A DNA stretch of 20,225 bases, taken from an uncultured Candidatus Saccharibacteria bacterium. GTDB taxonomy: Bacteria; Patescibacteriota; Saccharimonadia; Saccharimonadales; Saccharimonadaceae. The notes beneath the pieces are model-generated. The model saw nothing but the letters and a program-made list of their open reading frames with translations, made no database searches and was not told the DNA's origin. Positions 6,351 to 14,155 of the stretch are shown here, one piece after another (the first letter of the stretch is position 1; the number at the start of each line of letters is the position of its first letter). The position numbers and the translations under genes were made by a program. The DNA lies in NCBI GenBank assembly GCA_938038145.1, contig CALHQU010000042.1:1-20225 (forward strand), read 5' to 3'.

Positions 6351-6638
6351 CTAAATTATGGTTTTATAATTTTTATATAAATAAGCCGCGTCAGGATGCA
6401 GAGTTTTCATAATGCGTTGTGCTTGGCGGCGGATATCGGCAGAGGTTATTTCTGGGTGAGTTTCGCACCAATTCATAACGCCCAGAGTAACGGTTTTTGC
6501 AATGTCTTGAGCTTGACCTTCTGGCGTACGAACGCTTAGGCAGGTGGCAATTATGGAATTGTGGAGCTTGTCTGGGCTAAACTCCTCTGGCGGTCGTTTT
6601 CCTTGTTTGATGACGTCAATTTGACCTGGCTTTACCAT
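6351..6638 (-). CDS. Stand-alone ATP-cone domain protein
   Basis: The 95-aa protein consists almost wholly of one ATP-cone, the nucleotide-binding regulatory domain found at the N-terminus of ribonucleotide reductases and in NrdR. Seen: VIKQGKRPPEEFSPDKLHNSIIATCL (about 9-34), matching the V-x-K-R-x-G-x-E-x-F-x(3)-KL-x-x-SI pattern, then helices to the C-terminal HPDAAYLYKNYKTI, where ATP-cones usually have a conserved Tyr near the end. It lacks the zinc ribbon of NrdR and any reductase domain. The gene overlaps the membrane protein gene by 7 nt, has a GGAGG ribosome binding site, and is followed directly by the flavoprotein. It probably senses ATP or dATP for a partner in the operon, but the partner is not identified. 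Confidence 0.8.
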   Translation of the reverse strand: MVKPGQIDVIKQGKRPPEEFSPDKLHNSIIATCLSVRTPEGQAQDIAKTVTLGVMNWCETHPEITSADIRRQAQRIMKTLHPDAAYLYKNYKTII

Positions 6639-7369
6639 AGATTGCCTCCGTAGCTAATGACGCCAATAACGCGGTCGACGAATAGAAATGCCGCCAAAAT
6701 TAGTAAACTACCGCCGCTGGCGAATTGCAAAAATCTCTTATGATCTTCCCGCCAACGTTGTAAATTAGAGATGCTGCGTCCGCTGCCGATCAAGACGATA
6801 AAGATAAATAATGGCAGCGCGGACACGATGACGTAGATCGCTACGCTGATGATTTGCAAGAAGGGGTTTGGTAGGGTGATAATAGCCAGACTAGCGGCGA
6901 TAATTGGCGCGATAATAAATATGATTTCTGCAATAACGCTAATTATTCCCAGAGCAAAGCTTTCTACGGAGTTTTTGGTTTTTTTGGTGCGCTTGTTTAA
7001 ATATTCTGCAAAATTGCGCGGAAGCCATAATGAAGTTCCTGGTTGTCGTCGGAAGTAGAATGCCCAAATTGCGATTCCTAATCCAAACATCATCCCTGAA
7101 GAGACTGCGGCAACGAGTTGCTCTGCGCTGGTGACGTGGTGGATAAATAGTGATAAGAAATAGGAAATTGAGCTGATAAGTAACAAGGTAATCGTTGCAA
7201 CTCCAAGTACAAAACTGTTGCTCATACGAAAAATTTTTCTCTGGGCGGTTTTTTTGCCAATTGAATGCCCGCTAAGTAACGTTAAAACACTGACACTAAG
7301 CTGAAAACTAGCGTGAATAATCGCTGCAAAAATTATGGTAGCCAGTGACGAGATTGTTACGGGGGTCAT
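6632..7369 (-). CDS. Polytopic membrane protein, about 6-7 TM, unknown function
   Basis: I do not recognise this 245-aa protein with confidence. Hydrophobic segments fall at about residues 5-35, 52-75, 85-108, 140-163, 165-200 and 218-240. A basic cytoplasmic-type linker lies at about 36-48 (SIGKKTAQRKIFR) and another at 108-135 (FRRQPG...NKRTKKTK). The arrangement of two three-helix halves resembles LysE/CcdA-type transporters, but no Cys or other diagnostic residues are visible. It is the first gene of the operon with the ATP-cone protein and the flavoprotein, which suggests a membrane-linked redox or transport function. A TATACA box ends 5 nt before its ATG, so the operon mRNA is probably leaderless. 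Confidence 0.72.
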   Translation of the reverse strand: MTPVTISSLATIIFAAIIHASFQLSVSVLTLLSGHSIGKKTAQRKIFRMSNSFVLGVATITLLLISSISYFLSLFIHHVTSAEQLVAAVSSGMMFGLGIAIWAFYFRRQPGTSLWLPRNFAEYLNKRTKKTKNSVESFALGIISVIAEIIFIIAPIIAASLAIITLPNPFLQIISVAIYVIVSALPLFIFIVLIGSGRSISNLQRWREDHKRFLQFASGGSLLILAAFLFVDRVIGVISYGGNLW

Positions 7370-7374
7370 TTTTG

Positions 7375-7380
7375 TGTATA
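7375..7380 (-). promoter_or_regulatory. -10 box of the membrane/ATP-cone/flavoprotein operon
   Basis: TATACA on the minus strand ends 5 nt before the ATG at 7369, predicting transcription from the start codon. No convincing -35 was found. Confidence 0.45.
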
Positions 7381-7442
7381 AATCCTTCCCTACCAGTGTA
7401 CCACAAGCGGAATGAAAAGGTAAATAATGACCGAAAAAGGTA

Positions 7443-7471
7443 TTGCTTTTTTGTCAAATTTATGATAGTAT
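7443..7471 (+). promoter_or_regulatory. Promoter of the 54-aa ORF
   Basis: TTGCTT (7443-7448), 17 nt, TAGTAT (7466-7471) preceded by TGA as an extended -10. It is followed by a leader of about 33 nt with an AAGGA ribosome binding site. Confidence 0.5.
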
Positions 7472-7510
7472 AGAAACAGTTAAATAATTAACACAAAAAA
7501 AGGAAAAAAT

Positions 7511-7675
7511 ATGGAAATCAACACCAGTGAATTAGCTGAATTTTTAGAAGTAACCCGAAAAAAGGATTTAGCAACGTGGGAGCGTCAGCGTAATTCATGG
7601 GAATTGGACAGTTTTGTGTCACGACGATTGGCTGCTTTGGACGGCGTTCAATCTGAAGAGCTTGAGCTAATTTAA
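7511..7675 (+). CDS. Small acidic protein, 54 aa, unknown function
   Basis: ATG at 7511 to TAA at 7675 gives a 54-residue protein starting MEINTSELAEFLEVTRKK and ending EELELI. It has AAAGGAAAAAAT just upstream as a ribosome binding site and a promoter at 7443-7471, which support expression. The composition is helical and charged with one WERQRNSWELD segment and no TM. The N-terminal SELAEFLEVTRKK resembles the start of a helix-turn-helix (as in MerR-like or phage excisionase proteins), but the rest is too short to confirm. It is followed by the convergent tRNA terminator. Confidence 0.6.
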   Translation: MEINTSELAEFLEVTRKKDLATWERQRNSWELDSFVSRRLAALDGVQSEELELI

Positions 7676-7687
7676 TTCAGTATCTAT

Positions 7688-7716
7688 AAAAAATTCCCCG
7701 TCGTATTGGCGAGGAA
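7688..7716 (-). terminator. Terminator downstream of the 7728 tRNA
   Basis: On the minus strand TTCCTCGCC (7716-7708) pairs with GACGGGGAA (7702-7694) with one G-U pair and one mismatch, followed by six T (7693-7688). It lies 12 nt past the CCA end of the tRNA. On the plus strand the same hairpin follows the 54-aa ORF but lacks a T-run. Confidence 0.75.
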
Positions 7717-7727
7717 AAGATAATTCC

Positions 7728-7804
7728 TGGTAGCACCGGGTGGACCCGAACCACCGACCTCAGGCTTATGAGTCCTGCGCTCTAACCAGCTGAGCTACGG
7801 TGCC
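7728..7804 (-). tRNA. tRNA with anticodon CAU, probably elongator tRNA-Met
   Basis: 77-nt cloverleaf on the minus strand with encoded CCA (complement 7728-7730). Acceptor GGCACCG/CGGTGCT ends in a G1-U72 pair. The D-arm is AGCTCAGCTGGTTAGAGC, anticodon loop CTCATAA, variable loop AGGTC, and T-arm GGTGG-TTCGGGT-CCACC. The end ...CGGTGCTACCA and the GAGGTCGG variable region resemble elongator Met of Firmicutes. It could instead be Ile2, with the 4866 tRNA being Met. Confidence 0.85.
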
Positions 7805-7815
7805 ACACTGCATTG

Positions 7816-7844
7816 ATTGTAACAGATAGTATAAAATTTGCCAA
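7816..7844 (-). promoter_or_regulatory. Promoter of the 7728 tRNA
   Basis: Read on the minus strand: TTGGCA (7844-7839), exactly 17 nt, TACAAT (7821-7816), then 11 nt to the first tRNA base. This is a standard sigma-70-type promoter. Confidence 0.72.
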
Positions 7845-7863
7845 ATACGTTTTAGGTAAATTG

Positions 7864-7872
7864 TGAGATAAT
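7864..7872 (+). promoter_or_regulatory. Extended -10 promoter of tilS
   Basis: TGAGATAAT with the -10 hexamer GATAAT at 7867-7872 ends 6 nt before the GTG start at 7879. The tilS mRNA would therefore be leaderless. Confidence 0.5.
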
Positions 7873-7878
7873 GGATAT

Positions 7879-8715
7879 GTGAGATATATTATCGCAGTCA
7901 GTGGTGGGATTGATTCGGTAGTTTTGCTGGATTTGATGTCGCGAACGGAAAAAGATTTGGTGGTCGCTCATTTTGATCACGGAATTCGTGAGGATTCGGC
8001 GAGTGATGCTAGATTTGTCGAGGCTTTAGCTGATAGATATAAAATACAATTTGTTTGTCGGCGTGAAAAGCTGGGGGCTGATGCCAGTGAAGAATTGGCG
8101 CGCCAAAGGCGTTATGAATTTTTGCGTGGCGTGGCGACGGATTTTGATGGCGTGATAGTGACAGCGCATCATCGAGATGACATTATTGAAACTGTAGCGA
8201 TGAATCTTAAGCGTGGCTCCAGATGGCGAGGCTTGGCGGGAATGAGTGATAGTCAAATAGTTAGGCCGATGAATGGTTGGACGAAGCAGAGAATTTATGA
8301 ATATGCGATTCGCCAGAAATTGGAATGGTGTGAAGATGAGACAAATCAAAGCGACGCGTATCAGAGGAATAAATTTAGACGCAAGATAAATCGTGAACTT
8401 GATGAATACCAGAAGCTTGGAGTATATGAGGCGTGGCGGAAACAGAGAGAATTAAGAGGGGAAATTGAGCAGGAAATAGAAAAGTTTGATGGAGAAGTCC
8501 TGAGTCGGTATTTTTTGACGATGATAAATGATAATGTCGCACAAGAATTGCTATATTATTACGTTTTACGACATTATGACGTATCGTTACTGGGTTCTCA
8601 ATTAGAGCGTATGCTAATTGCTGTAAAAACTGGAAAAGCTGGCTCTTGCTGGCAAGTTGGTGGCGGTATTGTGATGAAATTGACGCTAAGAAGTGTTATA
8701 ATAAAGAGAGTTTGA
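7879..8715 (+). CDS. tilS: tRNA(Ile)-lysidine synthase TilS (short form)
   Basis: TilS attaches lysine to C34 of tRNA-Ile2 (CAU), changing it from an AUG reader into an AUA reader. Seen: N-type ATP pyrophosphatase PP-loop SGGIDS at residues 8-13, then VVAHFDHGIREDSASDARFV (about 28-47) with the conserved H-D/N-H-G-x-R-x-x-S, the ARQRRYEFL segment, VTAHHRDDIIET (about 93-104), and the C-terminal W-C-x-DxTN and N-x-x-R-x-x-I motifs (WCEDETNQSD...RNKFRRKI). At 278 aa it lacks the extra C-terminal substrate domains of E. coli TilS. It starts with GTG 6 nt after an extended -10 box. It lies beside a cluster of CAU tRNAs, one of which is its likely substrate. Confidence 0.92.
   Translation: MRYIIAVSGGIDSVVLLDLMSRTEKDLVVAHFDHGIREDSASDARFVEALADRYKIQFVCRREKLGADASEELARQRRYEFLRGVATDFDGVIVTAHHRDDIIETVAMNLKRGSRWRGLAGMSDSQIVRPMNGWTKQRIYEYAIRQKLEWCEDETNQSDAYQRNKFRRKINRELDEYQKLGVYEAWRKQRELRGEIEQEIEKFDGEVLSRYFLTMINDNVAQELLYYYVLRHYDVSLLGSQLERMLIAVKTGKAGSCWQVGGGIVMKLTLRSVIIKRV
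8694..8702 (+). promoter_or_regulatory. Extended -10 promoter of ftsH
   Basis: TGTTATAAT within the last codons of tilS. Transcription would start near 8709, giving a leader with GAAAGGA (8726-8732) before ftsH. Confidence 0.5.
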
Positions 8716-8743
8716 TTAGTATAGGCGAAAGGATTAGTTGAGA

Positions 8744-10612
8744 ATGGCTGTTAAGATGCCTCAAAGAAATGGAAAGAATAGAATAAGTCAAATTTTACGA
8801 TTTGGATTGTTTTGGGCAATTATAATTTTTGTAGCGTTAATTTTTTACGCAACACTCTTCCCTGCGTCAAATCTTAAAGATGTTGCATTATCTGATGTGG
8901 TGCGTCGAGCAAATGACGGTAAAATTGCTCAATTGGAGATTCAAGGAAACGATATTAAGATTACTCCAAAAGATCAATCAAAACCTACCGAGCATTCAGT
9001 CAAGGAATCTAGTAGCATTTATGAGCAGGGCTTGAACAAAGACGCTAAGGTTGAGGTGAAAGTTATTCCACCATCTACAACCGGCGAAACCATGTGGAAT
9101 CTGGCGGTTATGGTTGTGCCTGTGCTGATTATCGTGGCGTTCTTCATGTTTATGATGCGCCAAGCTCAGGGTCAAAATAATCAAGCTATGGGATTTGGCA
9201 AGAGTAAGGCTCGCCTGTACGGACAAGATAAAGAAAAGGTTTTGTTTACGGATATTGCTGGAAATGATAACGCCAAGCAAGATCTGCAGGAAGTTGTTGA
9301 TTTTCTCAAGCATCCGAAGAAATATAAAGATTTGGGCGCAAAGATTCCAAAAGGCGTATTATTAGTCGGTAATCCGGGTACGGGTAAGACAATGCTAGCC
9401 CGAGCTGTTGCTGGTGAGGCTGGTGTGCCATTCTTCTCGATCTCCGGTTCTGAATTTGTGGAAATGTTTGTTGGTGTTGGTGCTAGCCGAGTGCGAGATC
9501 TGTTTTCAAAGGCTAAGAAAAATGCCCCGTGTATTATCTTTATTGATGAGATTGATGCCGTGGGTCGTAAGCGTGGCTCTGGTATGGGTGGCGGTCATGA
9601 TGAGCGCGAGCAAACTCTGAACCAGATTTTGGTGGAGATGGATGGTTTTGATGGCGAGACTAATGTTATTGTTTTGGCGGCAACCAACCGCGCGGATGTT
9701 TTGGATCCGGCTTTGCTTCGCCCTGGACGATTTGACCGACGTGTGAATATTACATTACCAGAACGTAAAGATCGTGAGGCAATCCTGAAGGTTCACTTTA
9801 AGAAAAAGCCGACTGATGAAACTGTTGATCTTGATAAATTGGCAGCAAAAACTGCTGGCTCATCTGGTGCGGACTTGGCAAATATGGCTAATGAAGCTGC
9901 AATCATTGCCGCTCGTCGCAACAAGAAGAAGATCTCAAATGACGAATTAACTGAGGCGTTTGAGCGTGTGGCAATTGGTCCAGAGCGCAAGACTAAGATA
10001 ATGAACGATCACGAGAAAGAATTGACTGCTTATCACGAAGCTGGCCACGCAATTGTCGGTCACGTCTTGCCTGATTCCGACCCAGTCCACAAGGTTACGA
10101 TTATTCCACGTGGCGGTACCGGTGGAGTAACATGGTTCTTACCGCCAGAAGATAAGAGCTACACAAATGTTTACGAGTTTAAGGATATTTTGGCTCGGGC
10201 AATGGGTGGACGAATCGCTGAACAATTGATTTACGGCGATGACGGAATTACTACTGGAGCTGGTTCGGATTTGCGGAAAGCGACTGAAATTGCCCGTGAT
10301 ATGGTGATTGAGCAAGGAATGGGCAAGGGCTTGCGCGATCAAGTATTCCACGAAGATAACGGCGGCTTGATGTTCGATAAAATGACCAGAGAGCGTCCGT
10401 ATTCTGATGAAACTGCGAAGATGATTGATGAGGAAGTTGCACAATTGATTACCGAAGCTAAACATCGTGCAATGCTGGTATTGAAAGAGAATCGTTCGTT
10501 CCTTGATAAGTTGGCCGAGGCTCTACTGAAGGAAGAAACTCTGGAAGAATCTGAGGTTGACGAGATTCTTAAAGGCACTAAGTTACCAAAAGAAGCTAAA
10601 CTGCATTCGTAA
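8744..10612 (+). CDS. ftsH: ATP-dependent zinc metalloprotease FtsH
   Basis: Membrane-anchored AAA+ protease degrading misassembled membrane proteins and regulatory substrates. Seen: TM1 at about residues 19-40, an external domain of about 75 residues, TM2 at about 119-138, Walker A GNPGTGKT (about 209-216), Walker [13 protein letters not shown] (about 265-276), the second region of homology ([21 protein letters not shown]), zinc motif HEAGH (about 430-434), and a distal acidic zinc ligand region in [12 protein letters not shown]. The length of 622 aa is typical. The in-frame TTG at 8738 is the alternative start and is closer to the AAGGA ribosome binding site (4 nt, against 10 for ATG), so the start is not settled. 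murJ follows after 6 nt. Confidence 0.96.
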   Translation: MAVKMPQRNGKNRISQILRFGLFWAIIIFVALIFYATLFPASNLKDVALSDVVRRANDGKIAQLEIQGNDIKITPKDQSKPTEHSVKESSSIYEQGLNKDAKVEVKVIPPSTTGETMWNLAVMVVPVLIIVAFFMFMMRQAQGQNNQAMGFGKSKARLYGQDKEKVLFTDIAGNDNAKQDLQEVVDFLKHPKKYKDLGAKIPKGVLLVGNPGTGKTMLARAVAGEAGVPFFSISGSEFVEMFVGVGASRVRDLFSKAKKNAPCIIFIDEIDAVGRKRGSGMGGGHDEREQTLNQILVEMDGFDGETNVIVLAATNRADVLDPALLRPGRFDRRVNITLPERKDREAILKVHFKKKPTDETVDLDKLAAKTAGSSGADLANMANEAAIIAARRNKKKISNDELTEAFERVAIGPERKTKIMNDHEKELTAYHEAGHAIVGHVLPDSDPVHKVTIIPRGGTGGVTWFLPPEDKSYTNVYEFKDILARAMGGRIAEQLIYGDDGITTGAGSDLRKATEIARDMVIEQGMGKGLRDQVFHEDNGGLMFDKMTRERPYSDETAKMIDEEVAQLITEAKHRAMLVLKENRSFLDKLAEALLKEETLEESEVDEILKGTKLPKEAKLHS

Positions 10613-10618
10613 AATAAT

Positions 10619-12271
10619 ATGGGGCGCGTTCGTAGTACAGTTACGAAAATAAATCAGCGGCTTAATGTGAAATTGGCTGCTACGATTATGGCTAGTTCGA
10701 CGTTGCTGTCGAGCTTGCTGGGATTTTTCCGTGATCGTCTACTAAACTCAGCCTACATGCCAAGTAAAAATGGAGCATTTGCAGGATATCCTGTTGGGCT
10801 GGATGCCTATACGGCAGCTTTCATGGTGCCAGATTTTATGTTTGCAGTGCTGGTTTCTGGTGCGCTTAGTGTGACGTTCATTCCAGTTTTTAATGAGCGC
10901 TGGGTCAAGGGTAATAAGCAGTCGGCTTGGCAAATTAGCTCGAGCATGATTAATTTCATGGCGCTAATAACTATGGCGGCGTCGGTGCTGATTATTATTT
11001 TCGCTGATCCATTGATGAAGTATTTAATCGCGCCTGGTCTGAGTGAATCTGGTCATGCTTTGGCGGTTAGTATGATGCAGGTGATCGCGGTTAATCCGTT
11101 TATCTTTGCGGTTGCGGCGGTGATTGCTAGTATTCAGCAAGCGGTCGGGCGATTTATGTTCTGTGCGCTGGCGCCAATGCTGTATAACGTCGGTATTATT
11201 ATCGGTACGGTGTGGTTCACTGGCGGCGTCAATTTATTCGGCTGGCAGATTTTTGACGGTGGCATTATGGGCGTGGCATTGGGTGTGGTTTTGGGATCAT
11301 TTTTACAATTGATCGTCAGTGCGGTTGGCTTGGCTGGGCTTGGTTTTGATTACAATTTCAAAATTTATTGGCGAAATAAGGGATTTAGGAAAGTTTTATC
11401 TTTATTGCCAGCGCGCTCTGTTGACCAAGGAATGGATTATGTGGTTAGCCTGGTCGAGGTCAATTTAGCTTCGCGCTTGGCCGATGGAACGGTTAGGGCA
11501 TACCAGCAGGCCTTGACTCTTCATATGATGCCGATCAATCTTATTGGCGTGGCGATTTCAAATGCCGCCTTTCCTCAATTGACTGAGCATTTGGGCGAAG
11601 GTCGAAATGACCTATTTCAAAAAGACCTGCGTTCCCTGTTGAGAATTATTTTTTGGATGGCACTTCCGGTATCGGTGGTGATTTTCTTTACCAGGGGATA
11701 CGTTGCGCACTTTATTAGTAACGGTGGTGATCAGCTGATTGCTGGAATTTTGGGCTGTCTGGTCGTGGCGATTTTATTCCGAACTATTTACCATATGGCC
11801 GCGCGAGCATTTTATGCCCGCCAAGACACGAAAACTCCGCTGTATATTTCAATTTTCTCGATTACTTTGAATATTATTTTAGCAATTGTTCTATCGATGG
11901 TCTTGAAAATGGGCGCGTATGGATTGGCTTGGGCTCAATCAACAGTGGCGGTTTTGGAAGTGGTCGTGCTTTTGGTGGTTATGAATCGTCAAATGCCAAA
12001 ATTATTCGACATGACGTTTGTGCGGGCGATTTTTAAGATGATAATTGCGGGTACTATTACGGGCGTGGTTTGTTATATTGCCGTGCTAATTATGCCGTTT
12101 CGTTATCATGACGACAGTTTCTTTAGCGCTTTTCCGAAATTTGTTATCATTTCATTGGTCAGTTTTGGTGCGTATGCCGCGGTTTCAAAGTGGTTAAAAT
12201 TGCCAGAAATTGACCCGATTCTTGCACGATTGAAAAAAGTGTTATTTGGACGATTGGAGTTTAAGGGCTAA
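10619..12271 (+). CDS. murJ: Lipid II flippase MurJ
   Basis: A MOP-superfamily integral membrane protein that flips lipid II to the outer face of the cytoplasmic membrane. Seen: the N-terminal signature [19 protein letters not shown] (about 25-43), equivalent to the S-x-L-S-R-x-L-G-x-x-R-D motif of MurJ, some 13-14 hydrophobic segments over 550 residues, the central [12 protein letters not shown] (family A-P-x-L-x-N-x-x-I-I), and [22 protein letters not shown] (family P-x-x-L-x-x-x-A-x-x-x-x-x-P-x-x-S-E). Together with murC it supports peptidoglycan synthesis in this organism. No clear ribosome binding site precedes the ATG, which lies 6 nt after ftsH, so translation may be coupled. Its TAA stop overlaps the lepA ATG by one base. 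Confidence 0.93.
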   Translation: MGRVRSTVTKINQRLNVKLAATIMASSTLLSSLLGFFRDRLLNSAYMPSKNGAFAGYPVGLDAYTAAFMVPDFMFAVLVSGALSVTFIPVFNERWVKGNKQSAWQISSSMINFMALITMAASVLIIIFADPLMKYLIAPGLSESGHALAVSMMQVIAVNPFIFAVAAVIASIQQAVGRFMFCALAPMLYNVGIIIGTVWFTGGVNLFGWQIFDGGIMGVALGVVLGSFLQLIVSAVGLAGLGFDYNFKIYWRNKGFRKVLSLLPARSVDQGMDYVVSLVEVNLASRLADGTVRAYQQALTLHMMPINLIGVAISNAAFPQLTEHLGEGRNDLFQKDLRSLLRIIFWMALPVSVVIFFTRGYVAHFISNGGDQLIAGILGCLVVAILFRTIYHMAARAFYARQDTKTPLYISIFSITLNIILAIVLSMVLKMGAYGLAWAQSTVAVLEVVVLLVVMNRQMPKLFDMTFVRAIFKMIIAGTITGVVCYIAVLIMPFRYHDDSFFSAFPKFVIISLVSFGAYAAVSKWLKLPEIDPILARLKKVLFGRLEFKG

Positions 12272-13101
12272 TGGAAAATATTCGGAATTTTTGTATTATT
12301 GCTCACATTGATCACGGCAAGTCTACGCTGGCTGATCGAATGATGGAGATGACTGGGACTGTAGAAAAGCGCGAAATGAAATCGCAGTTGCTGGACTCAA
12401 TGGATTTGGAGCGGGAAAAGGGCATCACTATTAAGCTGGCGCCGGTGCGGATGCGATATAAAAATGTCGATTTGAATTTGATTGACACTCCGGGGCATGT
12501 CGATTTTAGCTATGAAGTCTCGCGCAGTTTGCAGGCTTGTGAGGGCGCGATATTGGTGGTTGATGCTAGCCAGGGAATTCAGGCGCAAACATTGTCGAAC
12601 GTTTATCTGGCGATGGAACAGGATTTGACAATTATTCCGGTGTTAAATAAGGTTGATTTGCCGGCCGCCGATATACCGCGCGTATCCAGGCAAGTCATTA
12701 ATTTGTTGGGCTGCGATGAGAGCGAGATTATTCATATTTCTGCTAAAACTGGTCAAAATGTAGACAAGGTTTTGGATGCGGTTGTCGATAAAATTCCGGC
12801 GCCAACTGGCGAGGCTGATGATCCGACTAGGGCGTTGATTTTTGATAGCTATTATGACGATTATCGTGGCGTGATTTTATATGTGCGGGTGGTTGACGGG
12901 CGAATTAAAAAGGGCGAATCTATCCGAATGATGGCGACTGGCGCAAATGGACTAGCTCTGGAAGTTGGTCATCTTAACCCAGCCATGCAGCCCGACCCTT
13001 CGCTTGAAACTGGCGAAATTGGCTATATTGTGACAAACCTGAAGACGACACGCGAGGCGCGGGTTGGCGATACGGTAACACTGGGGAGATATTTTAATTA
13101 A
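12271..13101 (+). CDS. lepA: Elongation factor 4 (LepA), N-terminal half: GTPase domain and domain II
   Basis: A translational GTPase half. Seen: G1 AHIDHGKST (11-19), G2 REKGITI (about 48-54), G3 DTPGH (72-76), G4 NKVD (126-129), G5 SAK (157-159), then the beta-barrel domain II up to VGDTVTLG (about 264-272). All catalytic motifs, including His76, are intact. The frame then stops after RYFN at 276 aa. Intact LepA is about 600 aa and continues directly into domain III from here. The missing remainder lies at 14950-15912. Nothing in the N half suggests decay. It overlaps the murJ stop by one base, so it is translated from the ftsH-murJ transcript. Confidence 0.92.
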   Translation: MENIRNFCIIAHIDHGKSTLADRMMEMTGTVEKREMKSQLLDSMDLEREKGITIKLAPVRMRYKNVDLNLIDTPGHVDFSYEVSRSLQACEGAILVVDASQGIQAQTLSNVYLAMEQDLTIIPVLNKVDLPAADIPRVSRQVINLLGCDESEIIHISAKTGQNVDKVLDAVVDKIPAPTGEADDPTRALIFDSYYDDYRGVILYVRVVDGRIKKGESIRMMATGANGLALEVGHLNPAMQPDPSLETGEIGYIVTNLKTTREARVGDTVTLGRYFN

Positions 13102-13104
13102 GAT
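13057..13104 (+). repeat. lepA-N terminal segment, copy 1 of a 48-bp direct repeat
   Basis: The last 14 codons, stop and three more bases of lepA-N ([21 protein letters not shown]). It matches 13479-13526 at 43 of 48 positions by my alignment. Homology starts at the GCG codon and ends exactly after TAAGAT. Confidence 0.9.
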
Positions 13105-13118
13105 TAAAAAGGGAAACC

Positions 13119-13433
13119 ACGAATCTACAAACAATAAGCTTAACTGAATTACAAAAACACCTCGATCAAACATGTAAAGAAAAGGGGTGGGATAAAAATT
13201 CTGTCACTGAAGTGTTCTTATTGTTTACTGAGGAAGTTGGCGAGCTGGCAAAAGCAGTTCGCAAAGAGACAGGATTTAAGGGTGAGAAAAAACCTGACAA
13301 TCATGACAATCTGCGCGAGGAGTTTGCGGACGTGCTGAACTATTTGATGGAATTGGCAAATCGGTTTGACGTCAATTTGGCGGAAGTGTATTTTGAGAAG
13401 CACAAAATCAACCAGACACGGCAGTGGAAATAG
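13119..13433 (+). CDS. MazG-like pyrophosphohydrolase with a damaged or unusual start codon
   Basis: First cargo gene in the lepA insert, a single-domain all-alpha NTP pyrophosphohydrolase. Seen: EEVGELAKAVRKETG and, after a linker, LREEFADVLNYLMELA, giving the ExxE...ExxD metal-binding layout, then HKINQTRQWK. The frame upstream of the first usable start (GTG 13212) continues to encode a plausible MazG N-terminus (NLQTISLTELQKHLDQ...KGWDKNSVTEV). At its beginning an AAAAAGGGAAACC ribosome-binding-like sequence precedes ACG where ATG is expected (13119). No ATG, GTG or TTG lies between the preceding in-frame stop (13095-13097) and 13212. The gene is thus either translated from ACG, shortened to 73 aa from GTG 13212, or silenced. 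It differs clearly from the MazG-like protein at 981. Confidence 0.7.
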   Translation, partial: TNLQTISLTELQKHLDQTCKEKGWDKNSVTEVFLLFTEEVGELAKAVRKETGFKGEKKPDNHDNLREEFADVLNYLMELANRFDVNLAEVYFEKHKINQTRQWK

Positions 13434-13478
13434 TATATACTAGTATTGAAAAGTGCAGATTAGATAAGATAATAAAAT

Positions 13479-13526
13479 GCACGAGTTAGTGATACAGTAA
13501 CACTGGGGAGATATTTTAATTAAGAT
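13479..13526 (+). repeat. lepA-N terminal segment, copy 2 (diverged direct repeat)
   Basis: This second copy of the lepA-N end reads [18 protein letters not shown]. Five differences from copy 1 are all transitions: GCG/GCA, CGG/CGA and ACG/ACA are synonymous, and GGC/AGT changes Gly to Ser. The final 32 bp are identical. Its last bases form part of the ATG of the next gene. Confidence 0.88.
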
Positions 13527-14076
13527 GAGCGACTTGCCACCGATTAGATTTGCTAATGGAGCTTGCTTTGTTGCAAACGAAGTAACGGCTCCTTCTGGAG
13601 TGAAGAGAATAGTTTTTGGAGATGATCCAGAAAAGCCCATGGCTCGTCTTGGCTATAGAGAAGTTGGCAGAAAGGCTTGTTTTGCGGGTATGCTATTTAA
13701 GAATGCTCCAGACGAATATAAGGCGGGTACGTCAATATTGTCATACTTCTTTGAAACAGCAATTCCTGAATTGGGACTTCACCCGGGAGAAACTTCAAAA
13801 ATACATAAACCTGTTATTGCTTTACTTCTGGCTAGATATGGGTTGGAAGCCGACACAACTTCGGAATATTGGTCCCGTGCTGGACTATTGGTGCAACGAG
13901 TCGGAATATCAAGAAAACATCCTCAGTTACATTTCTGTGAAGGAAACGAAGAAGAGTTCGAGGGCGAGCAATATCAAAGATTTTATGATATTGTGCCAAA
14001 TAGAGAATTGCCGTTCTTGTATCCTTTAAAATCTCCTTCAAAGCAGGTTGATGTACATACTTCGTATATTCCATAG
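13525..14076 (+). CDS. Unknown 183-aa protein, second cargo gene in the lepA insert
   Basis: I do not recognise this soluble protein with confidence. Seen: LPPIRFANGACFVANEV at the start, MARLGYREVGRKACFAGMLFKNAPDEYKAGTSILSYFFETA in the middle, and KPVIALLLARYGLEAD followed by a Glu-rich segment (about 150-158). The order strand, 'GMLF' strand, helix, then 'KPVIALLLARYG' helix faintly recalls GNAT acyltransferases (substrate strand, acyl-CoA pocket, C-terminal helix), but the R-x-x-G-x-G/A pyrophosphate loop is not evident. The ATG at 13525 lies at the very end of lepA copy 2. A GGGGAG at 13505-13510, inherited from that copy, is about 14 nt upstream, which is far for a Shine-Dalgarno. Another in-frame ATG could be used. 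Confidence 0.65.
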   Translation: MSDLPPIRFANGACFVANEVTAPSGVKRIVFGDDPEKPMARLGYREVGRKACFAGMLFKNAPDEYKAGTSILSYFFETAIPELGLHPGETSKIHKPVIALLLARYGLEADTTSEYWSRAGLLVQRVGISRKHPQLHFCEGNEEEFEGEQYQRFYDIVPNRELPFLYPLKSPSKQVDVHTSYIP

Positions 14077-14137
14077 CCACAAAACCTGCCAATATAACGG
14101 CAATGAGTGTCTAATAAAACTGTCTAGTTGTAAAGAA

Positions 14138-14146
14138 TGGTATAAT
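14138..14146 (+). promoter_or_regulatory. Extended -10 element before the lepA-C remnant
   Basis: TGGTATAAT at 14138-14146, in the context GAATGGTATAATCG. It ends 9 nt before the ATG at 14156. The same AATGGTATAAT core precedes the true lepA-C start at 14928. Confidence 0.5.
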
Positions 14147-14155
14147 CGTTAGTGA

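Noticed and set aside
4866..7804. tRNA genes as attachment sites of an integrated element
   Set aside because: No integrase gene or repeated tRNA 3' end was seen nearby, and the genes between them look like ordinary chromosomal genes.
13442..13478. Possible third lepA-C remnant after the MazG-like gene (ATTGAAAAGT shared with 15064-15073)
   Set aside because: Only about ten bases match and the rest does not align, so it may be chance. If real, it would make MazG a further N-cargo-C unit.
13616..14029. 137-aa frame overlapping the 183-aa cargo gene
   Set aside because: It is an overlapping alternative frame without a ribosome binding site. The 183-aa frame has more protein-like composition and a start at the cargo boundary.
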